This document shows positions 32,362 through 38,636 of a DNA stretch of 39,924 bases, piece after piece. This DNA is from an uncultured Veillonellaceae bacterium. GTDB lineage: Bacteria > Bacillota > Negativicutes > Veillonellales > Megasphaeraceae. The stretch is taken from the NCBI GenBank assembly GCA_900546795.1, contig UREG01000005.1, positions 1-39,924 on the forward strand, written 5' to 3'. The position numbers and the translations under genes were made by a program. The notes below the pieces were generated by a model, which worked only from the letters and a program-made list of their open reading frames with translations, was not told the DNA's origin and did not search any database. Position 1 is the stretch's first letter. Every line of letters begins with the position of its first letter.

Positions 32362-32514
32362 TCAATCGTGATTTTTCCGATACTTCTTCAATGCCTTAGT
32401 TTCCCGCTCCACTTTCGGAGCTGGTTCGGCTATTGGAGCAAACAAGTTCGGTTCCTGCCAATACGGCTGAAATCCATTTTTCTTCTTTACATGACTCCAC
32501 ACTTTTTTCTTCAT
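32362..32514 (-). CDS. Very small basic phage protein (50 aa)
   Basis: A short gene in an otherwise unexplained gap. ATG 32514 is preceded by GGAGGTGGAATCA, the same ribosome-binding layout as neighbours (GGAGG, 8 bases, ATG), and the frame stays open to TGA 32362-32364. The product begins MKKKVWSHVKKKNGFQPYWQ and ends in a basic tail (LKKYRKNHD). No family recognised. The tight spacing between both neighbours supports it being real. Confidence 0.6.
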   Translation of the reverse strand: MKKKVWSHVKKKNGFQPYWQEPNLFAPIAEPAPKVERETKALKKYRKNHD

Positions 32515-32526
32515 TGATTCCACCTC

Positions 32527-32838
32527 CTACGCCTGTACGGCGCTGTCATTGACATACGCCAACACCGGACCTGCCACATCATGCAGAATTTTTCGCAACC
32601 GTTCGTTTTCTTGCCGCAATTGCTTAATCTCCCGAGATAAACGGAAAGCGTCCATCTGTTTCACGTCCGCCGGATCCCACTGCTCTACTCTACGAACATC
32701 GGTAATTCGGAACCGTACCGTGTTTTTCGACAACCTTACTTTCGGGATACCATTCAGCTTGATCATGTTATCCACCTGTGCGATACACACCTGCCAACGT
32801 TTGGCTAAGTCTTCTCTGGTTAGCAGTCTGTCCTCCAT
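32527..32838 (-). CDS. MerR/excisionase-like HTH protein with coiled coil
   Basis: A 103-residue DNA-binding protein. LLTREDLAKRWQVCIAQVDN then MIKLNGIPKVRLSKNTVRFR is a winged helix-turn-helix of the excisionase/MerR kind (residues 5-50), followed by a heptad helix (FRLSREIKQLRQENERLRKI). GGAGGGGTGAAAA precedes ATG. It may regulate early genes; an excisionase role is less likely because it is far from the integrase. Confidence 0.75.
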   Translation of the reverse strand: MEDRLLTREDLAKRWQVCIAQVDNMIKLNGIPKVRLSKNTVRFRITDVRRVEQWDPADVKQMDAFRLSREIKQLRQENERLRKILHDVAGPVLAYVNDSAVQA

Positions 32839-32851
32839 TTTTCACCCCTCC

Positions 32852-33214
32852 TTAACACTCGTCCAAATCCAGTTTATCTATATCAATAATCTCCTGCACC
32901 GCTGCCGCCCAGACGTCGAAATTCTCTATCGGAATATCACAGCCGAGCCACGTTACCCCAATATCGATAAGACCGTCATCAATATCATGCACGCCGAGAT
33001 CATGCAGGCCTCGTAAGAGTTTTTGTATTTTGCTGTAAGCAACCCAGCCGGCAGCAACGTCCTCTTTTTCTTTGGCGCGCCGGAACATGTGTAGATACAG
33101 CTCCAACGTGTTTCGCAGTATACGTTCTCCGTGTACCTGCACGTCTTGAACAAAGAGCATAACCCGTTCCTGTTCCTCCGCATCTGCTTGTCTCATTTCT
33201 TCTAACATCTTCAT
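32852..33214 (-). CDS. Hypothetical phage protein
   Basis: A 120-residue mostly helical protein (LEEMRQADAEEQERVMLFVQ; GERILRNTLELYLHMFRRAK; EKEDVAAGWVAYSKIQKLLR) with an acidic end (IIDIDKLDLDEC). No domain is recognised. ATG 33214 is preceded by GAGGAGGTGAAACCG; GTG 33223 is in frame but badly spaced. It follows the antirepressor gene and is read in the same early transcript. Confidence 0.6.
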   Translation of the reverse strand: MKMLEEMRQADAEEQERVMLFVQDVQVHGERILRNTLELYLHMFRRAKEKEDVAAGWVAYSKIQKLLRGLHDLGVHDIDDGLIDIGVTWLGCDIPIENFDVWAAAVQEIIDIDKLDLDEC

Positions 33215-33229
33215 CGGTTTCACCTCCTC

Positions 33230-33913
33230 TCAGAACCAGCAGAGACCTTTACGGAATTCCGGCTGTTTGTGTTGGATCGTGGTTACGATCACGCTAACAT
33301 CATTTGGTGTTAGGCCTCTCCGCATTGCCCATTCTACGAACTGCGGCATATGATTTCCCGGAAGGCATTCCAGTGTACGTTCCCACTTCTTCACGGTTTC
33401 CCAATCTCGGCCGATAACCCCTTGTACCGGTTCAGCCTTCTTAAGAAGCAATTTACCGTTTAACGCCTTGCCCGCATACATCAGTGCAATTTCTTTTATA
33501 TCTTTATCCGCTGTACGATCGGCAATCATAACCCACAGTTCCGCTTCTTTTAGCTTGGCTTCCTCGTTCTTTTTCTTCGCATCGATGGCATACGACCCTG
33601 TTTTCCGAATCGTCGGAAGTACTTCATCAAATAACCACGTTTCAAATTGTTCCGCTGATGGTAACTTACTCCGTATAATCAAACGGTATACGTCGCCTTC
33701 CGGAATGAAGTTCATTTCCAGAGTGCTTTCGCCTTGTGGGTGGGGTATACTGCGTTTTACAGTATACCGGCAATGCTGTCTAACAGCGTCCGCCGGCCTA
33801 GTGTATCCCAGTGCTTTTGCGACGTCAGATGCGCAAAATAAAATCTTTTCTCCCTCTTGCAGCGTTCTCACACTACCAAACTGCTCGTTTTCAAAAATCG
33901 TTATGTTGCTCAT
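33230..33913 (-). CDS. BRO-type antirepressor
   Basis: A 227-residue Bro-N family protein. ITIFENEQFGSVRTLQEGEK, ILFCASDVAKALGYTRPADA and VRQHCRYTVKRSIPHPQG, then FIPEGDVYRLIIRSKLPSAE with FETWLFDEVLPTIRKTGSYA, are the Bro-N signature. The C-terminal part (residues 135-227) is a separate helical domain. ATG 33913 has GGAGAGGAAAAACA upstream; the frame extends to 33937 but that is within the leader/operator. Likely counteracts the CI-like repressor. Confidence 0.9.
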   Translation of the reverse strand: MSNITIFENEQFGSVRTLQEGEKILFCASDVAKALGYTRPADAVRQHCRYTVKRSIPHPQGESTLEMNFIPEGDVYRLIIRSKLPSAEQFETWLFDEVLPTIRKTGSYAIDAKKKNEEAKLKEAELWVMIADRTADKDIKEIALMYAGKALNGKLLLKKAEPVQGVIGRDWETVKKWERTLECLPGNHMPQFVEWAMRRGLTPNDVSVIVTTIQHKQPEFRKGLCWF

Positions 33914-33935
33914 TGTTTTTCCTCTCCTTATCCAC

Positions 33936-33956
33936 AAAACTACTTAAAGTAGTTTT
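33936..33956. promoter_or_regulatory. Operator O1 between Cro-like and Bro genes
   Basis: A 21-base palindrome, AAAACTACTT-A-AAGTAGTTTT, perfect except for the centre. Its half-site ACTACTTT recurs in the divergent promoter region 230 bp away, so it is probably bound by the same repressor or Cro. It lies upstream of the Bro start and just past the Cro-like stop. Confidence 0.65.
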
Positions 33957-33961
33957 ATAAT

Positions 33962-34150
33962 TTAAAAAAATTTGATGTCATCATAAGAACATCCCAAGAA
34001 TTCACATATTTTTCGGGCTTGCGCTACAGTAGTTCGTTCCATGTTTTCTTCCAATTTTCGATACGTCTGAACATGAATTCCCAGATAGTTAGCCACTTCT
34101 AATTGTGTTTTCTCTTTTAATACCCGCGCTTGTTTCAACGTAAGCTTCAA
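33962..34150 (-). CDS. Cro-like XRE-family regulator
   Basis: A 62-residue one-domain helix-turn-helix protein (LTLKQARVLKEKTQLEVANY, LGIHVQTYRKLEENMERTTV, ARKICEFLGCSYDDIKFF). It is the first gene left of the divergent regulatory region. AGGAGG lies 8 bases before TTG 34150, which yields the typical MKLTLKQAR start; ATG 34156 and GTG 34159 would be too close to the site. Expected to act as Cro, repressing the CI promoter. Confidence 0.85.
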   Translation of the reverse strand: MKLTLKQARVLKEKTQLEVANYLGIHVQTYRKLEENMERTTVAQARKICEFLGCSYDDIKFF

Positions 34151-34175
34151 GGTCATCACCTCCTCACAGTTGTAT

Positions 34176-34204
34176 ATTCTAAACTACTTTTGGTGGTATG
34201 TCAA
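34176..34204 (-). promoter_or_regulatory. Rightmost early promoter (for cro-bro operon) with operator in spacer
   Basis: On the minus strand TTGACA (34199-34204), 17-base spacer, TAGAAT (34176-34181) is a near-consensus promoter. The spacer contains ACTACTTTTGGTGGT (34183-34197), a variant of the operator palindrome, so a bound repressor would cover the promoter. A second weaker copy, AACTTTTAGTGGTT (34206-34219), lies just upstream of the -35. Confidence 0.8.
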
Positions 34205-34255
34205 TAACTTTTAGTGGTTTTTTATCTTTATAAGGTGTCTTTTTACTACTTTATG

Positions 34256-34311
34256 TTGATTTTTTTCGCTATCTGAGGTATTATATAAAAGAAGACAGGA
34301 GGCCAATAATC
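34256..34311 (+). promoter_or_regulatory. Repressor maintenance promoter
   Basis: TTGATT (34256-34261), 17 bases, TATTAT (34279-34284) leads into ACAGGAGG and the repressor ATG. An operator half-site ACTACTTT (34245-34252) sits just upstream of the -35, as expected for self-control. Confidence 0.65.
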
Positions 34312-34692
34312 ATGGGAATTAAAGAGAATATCAAGATTCTAAGAAAACAGCATTCTCTATCTCAAAAAGATCTAGCGAAAATCGCTAATGTTTCTGCCAA
34401 TGCCGTCTCGTCGTGGGAAGTCGGTACTAAAGAACCCCGTATGGGCGCTATTCAGAGAATCGCCGACCATTTCGGGATTAAAAAAAGTAATCTGATAGAA
34501 GACGACGGTATGGAAAACCTATCAGAAGGTTATTACCACGATCCTGAGGTAGCAGAACTTGCAGAGAAACTTCGGACGAATCCTAACGGTCGTATCTTAT
34601 TCGATGCCTCGAGAAATCTGAGCAAAAAAGATATTGAAATCGTTTTGAATCTTATCCGGGGCCTAAAAGAAAAGGACGGTATTGTCGATTGA
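34312..34692 (+). CDS. CI-like XRE-family repressor
   Basis: A 126-residue repressor. HTH_3 spans residues 5-60 (IKILRKQHSLSQKDLAKIAN, VSANAVSSWEVGTKEPRMGA, IQRIADHFGIKKSNLIED). The C-terminal half is short and helical (DPEVAELAEKLRTNPNGRIL) with no LexA/S24 peptidase, so induction is not by RecA self-cleavage. The ImmA-type protease that follows is the probable inactivator, as in ICEBs1 ImmR/ImmA. GGAGGCCAATAATC precedes ATG. Confidence 0.9.
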   Translation: MGIKENIKILRKQHSLSQKDLAKIANVSANAVSSWEVGTKEPRMGAIQRIADHFGIKKSNLIEDDGMENLSEGYYHDPEVAELAEKLRTNPNGRILFDASRNLSKKDIEIVLNLIRGLKEKDGIVD

Positions 34693-34949
34693 ATATTATC
34701 TTAACCTATCAAAAACTACCCGGTTCCATCGGTGCGCTGACACATACCAACTCTGACGGGAGTTACACCATCGTCGTCAATAAGAATATGTGTAAAGATC
34801 GACAGATACACGCCGTTCTCCACGAATTAGCGCATATCCAAGGCAATGACTTCGCCCGTACCGAGGAAGAAGCCGATATGATAGAGAAAATGCTGCACGA
34901 AGATGGGCGATCTCTGGACTTGTCGGAGTTCCAATTCTTTATCGCCTAA
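34689..34949 (+). CDS. ImmA/IrrE-type metallopeptidase (short)
   Basis: An 86-residue zinc protease-like protein with H45-E-L-A-H49 in AVLHELAHIQGNDFARTEEE and acidic residues behind it for the third ligand. It starts at TTG overlapping the repressor stop (ATTGA), the typical translational coupling of ImmR/ImmA pairs. It is shorter than usual (about 120-170 aa). Likely cleaves the CI-like repressor during induction. Low domain content makes the third ligand tentative. Confidence 0.85.
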   Translation: MNIILTYQKLPGSIGALTHTNSDGSYTIVVNKNMCKDRQIHAVLHELAHIQGNDFARTEEEADMIEKMLHEDGRSLDLSEFQFFIA

Positions 34950-34962
34950 TCTATTAAATATT

Positions 34963-35203
34963 TTTAACTGTTGCCAATGTTGCCAAAGTTGCCCATTTTT
35001 CCCTATATACTAAAATAAGCATTTAGAGAGGAAATAGTATATAGCCCTCGCGTGTATATACGCGCGCGTATACTCTCTATTCTATATATTTCATATATAT
35101 AGTAATAATTGGCAACATAGGCAACAACATATCCTCAGACCGCTTAAACACTGGGCGCAGAGATGTTGCCAATTGTGTTGCCCATTATATTTAATAGGCA
35201 ACA
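34963..35203. repeat. 241-bp iteron-rich repeat, copy 2
   Basis: Direct repeat (same orientation) of 23441-23681 with three substitutions over 241 bp. It carries the same eight GTTGCC/GGCAAC units, 16-bp palindrome TATACGCGCGCGTATA and AT tract. It lies between the ImmA-type gene and the AbiF small-RNA promoter, has no open frame of its own, and no target-site duplication is visible at the ends. Confidence 0.85.
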
Positions 35204-35230
35204 CAATTGGCGATACTTAAAACTAATAAT

Positions 35231-35259
35231 TTGACAAAGACGAAACAAATCACTATAAT
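35231..35259 (+). promoter_or_regulatory. Consensus promoter of the AbiF-leader RNA
   Basis: TTGACA (35231-35236), exactly 17 bases, TATAAT (35254-35259): a perfect sigma-70 promoter, the strongest in the window. The first base of the transcript should be near 35266. It lies 28 bp to the right of repeat copy 2. Confidence 0.9.
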
Positions 35260-35265
35260 GGAGAT

Positions 35266-35345
35266 TACTAAGAGAGAGTGCCGTCATCTCTACGGGGACC
35301 GGTGCGAAGAATAAAGTCTTCTCCATTTACGGAGGAGGCTTTTTT
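35266..35345 (+). ncRNA. AbiF-associated small RNA (structured leader)
   Basis: About 80 bases between the consensus promoter and the AbiF gene. It ends in an intrinsic terminator: GTCTTCTCC (35316-35324), loop ATTTAC, GGAGGAGGC (35331-35339), then six T. Upstream GTGCCG (35279-35284) could pair with CGGTGC (35300-35305), and GAGAT could pair with ATCTC, giving a possible pseudoknotted fold. A conserved RNA upstream of AbiF genes (abiF motif) is known from comparative work; I recognise the arrangement, not the exact motif. AbiF would be made only by read-through. Confidence 0.75.
35316..35345 (+). terminator. Terminator hairpin that contains the AbiF ribosome binding site
   Basis: The 9-bp stem (with G-U pairs) and T-run stop the small RNA. 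Its 3' arm GGAGGAGG is also the only good Shine-Dalgarno sequence for the AbiF TTG start ten bases after it, so the folded hairpin also blocks translation. Confidence 0.75.
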
Positions 35346-35348
35346 CTT

Positions 35349-36341
35349 TTGAAGGAGTTCAAAACAATTGACCAGCAGATTGAATTGCTTAAAGAACGTG
35401 GGTTAATCATAGTCGATGAGGAGAAAGCAAAAATTTATCTGCTCACTCAAAACTATTACAACATCATCAATGGATATGCGCGCTACTTTCCTCGCGATGG
35501 AGAGCGCTACTTGAACGGCGTGACCTTTGACGAAATAACACATCTCTATGTTTTCGAAAAAGAAGTTAAACAAGCCGTATTCCAGGCAACACTTTCCATG
35601 GAAACCCACTTAAAAGCAATTTTTTCTCATCGCTTTGCTGAAGCTTATCCCGATACGCCTTATGCTTATTTAAACACGCACTGTTACGACCAAAACAAAG
35701 TGCTGCCAGCAATATCTACCATCTCAAACCTTGCTAGAGTCATCGATAGACACAAAAATCGCACGGATAACAGCATTGCCCATTATGTACATCAATATCA
35801 GAACATTCCCATTTGGGTGTTAGCTAGTTTCATCAACTTTGGTGATTTACGGCACATGCTGACGCTATCTACCACAAAAGTGCAAAACGCTGTGGCCAAA
35901 GACATGATGCTCTTTTTGAACCAGCACATAGCTGACGCGGATCTGTTCCCTCCAGAAGTCATGCTCAGCTTCATCGAGAACATCAACGATATCCGTAACA
36001 TATGTGCCCACAATAATAGACTGATCGGGCATTCCTGCCGCCGTGATAGTAAATATTGGGCTCCTCTTCACGATAAATACGGTTTCACTGTAGATTCTCG
36101 TCGGCGCAATTTATATTCTGTTCTCATATCATTGCAATGTTTTCTTACCACCATCGAATACGGAACGGTTCATAATAAAATCCGAAAAGAAGCCAATCGC
36201 CTTGATCGCTGCTTGAAAGCTATCACGGCCTCCGACATTTTGGTTCGTTGCGGCTTCCCTAAAGATTGGCACAAAAATACACCCAAGATAAGATATCAAT
36301 ACCAAAATAGTACTGTACCAAATCCGTACCAACTGTACTAA
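35349..36341 (+). CDS. AbiF/Abi_2-family abortive-infection protein (HEPN RNase)
   Basis: A 330-residue Abi_2 protein, a defence gene carried by the prophage. The family opening is FKTIDQQIELLKERGLIIVD, then LLTQNYYNIINGYARYFP. The HEPN nuclease motif R-x4-H is R216-N-I-C-A-H221 in NDIRNICAHNNRLIG, expected to cleave RNA. TTG 35349 is chosen as start because the protein then begins as relatives do and GGAGGAGG is 10 bases upstream. It has no promoter of its own and depends on the leader RNA promoter. Plus strand, between immunity genes and integrase, as phage cargo. Confidence 0.92.
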   Translation: MKEFKTIDQQIELLKERGLIIVDEEKAKIYLLTQNYYNIINGYARYFPRDGERYLNGVTFDEITHLYVFEKEVKQAVFQATLSMETHLKAIFSHRFAEAYPDTPYAYLNTHCYDQNKVLPAISTISNLARVIDRHKNRTDNSIAHYVHQYQNIPIWVLASFINFGDLRHMLTLSTTKVQNAVAKDMMLFLNQHIADADLFPPEVMLSFIENINDIRNICAHNNRLIGHSCRRDSKYWAPLHDKYGFTVDSRRRNLYSVLISLQCFLTTIEYGTVHNKIRKEANRLDRCLKAITASDILVRCGFPKDWHKNTPKIRYQYQNSTVPNPYQLY

Positions 36342-36362
36342 AAATTCCCCTTGACGCCATAT

Positions 36363-36413
36363 ACTAGACTACACAGTACTGATAGTCAAGCAAATAACCT
36401 TTTACTAGACTAC
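36363..36413 (+). repeat. Direct 10-base repeats ACTAGACTAC (possible integrase arm sites)
   Basis: ACTAGACTAC occurs at 36363-36372 and again at 36404-36413, 41 bases apart, in the gap between AbiF and the integrase. Tyrosine integrases often bind such short direct repeats near their own gene. The function is not shown by sequence alone. Confidence 0.4.
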
Positions 36414-36417
36414 GCAT

Positions 36418-36513
36418 AAAAAAAAACGCCGACCAGTTACCAGCTGATCGGCGGTGTGCCGGACGTGTTACCAGCACGTTTACCCGGCGTCTACTCATCA
36501 CCACAATGAGGCT
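36418..36513 (-). ncRNA. Putative small RNA with twin CUGGUAA loops
   Basis: On the minus strand an extended -10 TGGTATAAT (TATAAT at 36520-36525) should start a transcript near 36513. It forms a first hairpin (GCCGG+ACGTG stem, 36458-36488) and a terminator hairpin CGCCGATCAG / CTGGTCGGCG (36427-36453) followed by about nine T. Both hairpins present the same loop CTGGTAA. No open frame is found in it. It lies between AbiF (converging) and the integrase (diverging). Confidence 0.55.
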
Positions 36514-36568
36514 GTATATATTATACCACACATCAGCCTCTAATTCACATACCACAAAGGAGGCTGAT
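36508..36568 (+). promoter_or_regulatory. Integrase leader: RBS-sequestering hairpin
   Basis: ATCAGCCTC (36532-36540) is exactly complementary to GAGGCTGAT (36560-36568), which contains the integrase Shine-Dalgarno GGAGG. The same CAGCCTC could instead pair with GAGGCTG at 36508-36514. Two mutually exclusive stems around the ribosome binding site suggest control of integrase translation. Confidence 0.5.
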
Positions 36569-36573
36569 TTGCT

Positions 36574-37641
36574 ATGTCAGAATTAACGTATACGCCGATT
36601 TACCGCCAAAAAGACGGTGGCTGGCAAGTTATCATCAAATACAAAGATAAAGCCGGCAAATGGCGGCAAAAAGCAAAACAGGGGTTCTCAAAAAAGAGCG
36701 ATGCCAAATACTACGCACAAAAAAATCTGATTCCGGAGCTGGAAAAACAAGCAAAACTTACGACGGACACCTCATTAAAAGATATCACGCTGCGCCAATT
36801 AGCAGAAATGTATATACAGCACCGAAGCATACGAAAAGCCACGATCCGTAATTATCGACATGCACTGCAAAGATATGGCGCGCTTGCCGATGAGCGCGTT
36901 GTGGACATAACCTATATGCAGTGTGAAGAGGTACGTCAGCAGTTAATACAAAACTATGCACCTAACACAGCAAACGCGTCATTGACAGCCCTTAAAACGT
37001 TCTTGGCATACGCGGTCAACCCCGCTAAGATCATCACAGAATCGCCTGCACAAGATATACAACACGCCCCTGCCGGCAAAAAGAAGATCATCGTATTGTC
37101 ACCAGCAGAACAACAAGAAATAATGCGACAATTAGCATATAATCCGCAGTACCGTCTTATGTATGCGATAGCATTATACACAGGTATGCGCCGCGGAGAA
37201 ATAGCAGCACTGACTTACGATGACGTTGATTTCACGGCACGGGAAATCAAGATCAATAAACAAATGCTCTATGATGGCAGTATCGGCCCATTAAAAACCA
37301 AAAATGGATATCGAACAATACCCGTTCCGGATATACTATTGCAGATGATACGGGAATACCGCAATCTCTTCCCTCGGCAGATTAATGGCCGCATTCTGCA
37401 CACTCAGTATCGGGGAACACAGGCTCCGGCAAAGACAATATCAGCCGTGAAAGCCGGCGCTACTATGCATACCTTACGGCACACCTATGCTACTACGCTG
37501 TTAGCATCAGGGCTGGACGTGCAAACCGTCGCCGCGCTGTTGGGCGATAGCGTCCAAATGGTCATCGACACCTATATACATTATAGCGCGGAAATGCGCC
37601 GTAAAGCTGCGAATACAATTCAGGCGGTATATAGTGCATAA
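36574..37641 (+). CDS. Tyrosine recombinase (phage integrase)
   Basis: Site-specific integrase (355 aa). An N-terminal AP2-like/arm-binding domain (TPIYRQKDGGWQVIIKYKDK then AGKWRQKAKQGFSKKSDA) precedes the SAM-like core-binding domain (LKDITLRQLAEMYIQHRSIR, VDITYMQCEEVRQQLIQ). The catalytic domain has R206 in YTGMRRGEIAALTYDDVD, H299-T-L-R302-H in MHTLRHTYATTLLASGLDVQ and nucleophile Y334 in DTYIHYS. Complete and apparently active. AAAGGAGGCTGATTTGCT precedes ATG. It marks one end of the prophage. Confidence 0.95.
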   Translation: MSELTYTPIYRQKDGGWQVIIKYKDKAGKWRQKAKQGFSKKSDAKYYAQKNLIPELEKQAKLTTDTSLKDITLRQLAEMYIQHRSIRKATIRNYRHALQRYGALADERVVDITYMQCEEVRQQLIQNYAPNTANASLTALKTFLAYAVNPAKIITESPAQDIQHAPAGKKKIIVLSPAEQQEIMRQLAYNPQYRLMYAIALYTGMRRGEIAALTYDDVDFTAREIKINKQMLYDGSIGPLKTKNGYRTIPVPDILLQMIREYRNLFPRQINGRILHTQYRGTQAPAKTISAVKAGATMHTLRHTYATTLLASGLDVQTVAALLGDSVQMVIDTYIHYSAEMRRKAANTIQAVYSA

Positions 37642-37645
37642 AAAA

Positions 37646-37672
37646 AAGCCGTCTACAAGCGTAGACGGCTTT
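37646..37672. terminator. Bidirectional terminator between integrase and Rha
   Basis: AAAGCCGTCTAC, loop AAGC, GTAGACGGCTTT is a perfect inverted repeat with an A-run before it and T-rich sequence after it. It ends both the integrase transcript and the converging rha transcript. Confidence 0.85.
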
Positions 37673-37676
37673 ACTA

Positions 37677-38522
37677 TTAATCTTCTTGTACTTCGTATCG
37701 TTGCTTAAACCGGTAAACATCAACAGATAACGCTAAACTCATATCTTGCGCAGTGCTTAGAATCGCGTTTTTCTCCGCACCCTTCAACACAGTTTCCGGA
37801 TAGTGCCGCAAAACGCCCTCAATCGTCCGTAGCTGACTGCATAATTTTTCAATAGCTGTTAACATCTTATCTTTCGATGACGGTGCAATGCGTTTCTCCC
37901 AAAACAGCTCTTGTGGAAATGCCTTCCGGTACACGTTGCACAGTTTCCGTATCCCTGATTCGGTGATCATCGTTAACGCAGCAAGTCCCCTTGAAACGGC
38001 TCCGCGGTTCTCTTCTTTAAACTTCCGTAACGGCTCCCCAGTCAGCAATATATAATCCGTGTCCTGTATGCACCATTTTTTCATGGCCGCAAACACATTC
38101 CACGACTGCACACCCAGTATCGGCGCTAAATCCTTTGTCGTCATAACCGGCTTGCCTTGATACCACTTGATGGTGAGCTTTTCATCGGCTTTCTGGATTG
38201 TCGGAGTGGATTGCTTCTGCAACATCGATTCCATTTCACTAAACGCCTGAATGTACTTTATCTTCCATTCCAACGCTTTCTTGCCCGTGAAGCCCATTGC
38301 CAACAGAGAGAAGCCATCTCTGTTCATAAGGTATTCTGGATACCGTTTGCCAGTGCCAGCTGTATACGTATTTTCTTGATAGAAGGTCAGCGCTGAATTT
38401 TCAGCGCTGATAATTTCCCTAATGTCAGCAAGCACATTGCGATGTTCTTTTCCAAACGCCTCAGCAACCTGTCTGCTGGATACTACGACTTGTTTATTTC
38501 TTATTTCTACCAATCTTTCCAT
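37677..38522 (-). CDS. Rha-family phage regulatory protein
   Basis: A 281-residue Rha protein. The N-terminal Rha domain is VEIRNKQVVVSSRQVAEAFG, KEHRNVLADIREIISAENSA, YLMNRDGFSLLAMGFTGKKA and LEWKIKYIQAFSEMES (to about residue 110). The middle has a second recognition-type module (KPVMTTKDLAPILGVQSWNV) like a KilA/ORF6-type domain. ATG 38522 has GGAGG 7 bases upstream; the ATG 6 bases earlier is too close. Rha proteins affect phage growth in certain hosts and act as antirepressor-like regulators. Here it lies beyond the integrase, as accessory. Confidence 0.9.
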   Translation of the reverse strand: MERLVEIRNKQVVVSSRQVAEAFGKEHRNVLADIREIISAENSALTFYQENTYTAGTGKRYPEYLMNRDGFSLLAMGFTGKKALEWKIKYIQAFSEMESMLQKQSTPTIQKADEKLTIKWYQGKPVMTTKDLAPILGVQSWNVFAAMKKWCIQDTDYILLTGEPLRKFKEENRGAVSRGLAALTMITESGIRKLCNVYRKAFPQELFWEKRIAPSSKDKMLTAIEKLCSQLRTIEGVLRHYPETVLKGAEKNAILSTAQDMSLALSVDVYRFKQRYEVQED

Positions 38523-38540
38523 TTTCATACCTCCAAATTT

Positions 38541-38636
38541 CCAGTAGAGATATGCTATAATAAATTTAGCCCGCTCTACTGGGTGAATGTAAGACGCCGC
38601 TTACCTTTGGCGAGGACAGAAGCGGCGTCTTTCTTA
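38541..38636 (+). ncRNA. Putative small RNA opposite the Rha leader
   Basis: TGCTATAAT (TATAAT 38556-38561) could start a plus-strand transcript near 38568 ending in a terminator stem AGACGCCGCTT / GAAGCGGCGTCT (38592-38630) followed by TTCTT. A 9-base inverted repeat CCAGTAGAG (38541-38549) / CTCTACTGG (38574-38582) flanks the -10 element and could be an operator. The same stem would form in the rha mRNA leader on the other strand. Confidence 0.4.

Noticed and set aside
34963..35203. CRISPR array or insertion sequence in the repeated 241 bp
   Set aside because: The repeat units are 6-9 bases with no spacers, there is no transposase frame, no long terminal inverted repeats and no target duplication.
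32107..36488. Kissing-loop pairing between GGTAA loops of the 36.4-kb RNA and TTACC in the 32-kb and 38.6-kb RNAs
   Set aside because: Only five complementary bases; expected by chance and not enough to claim an interaction.
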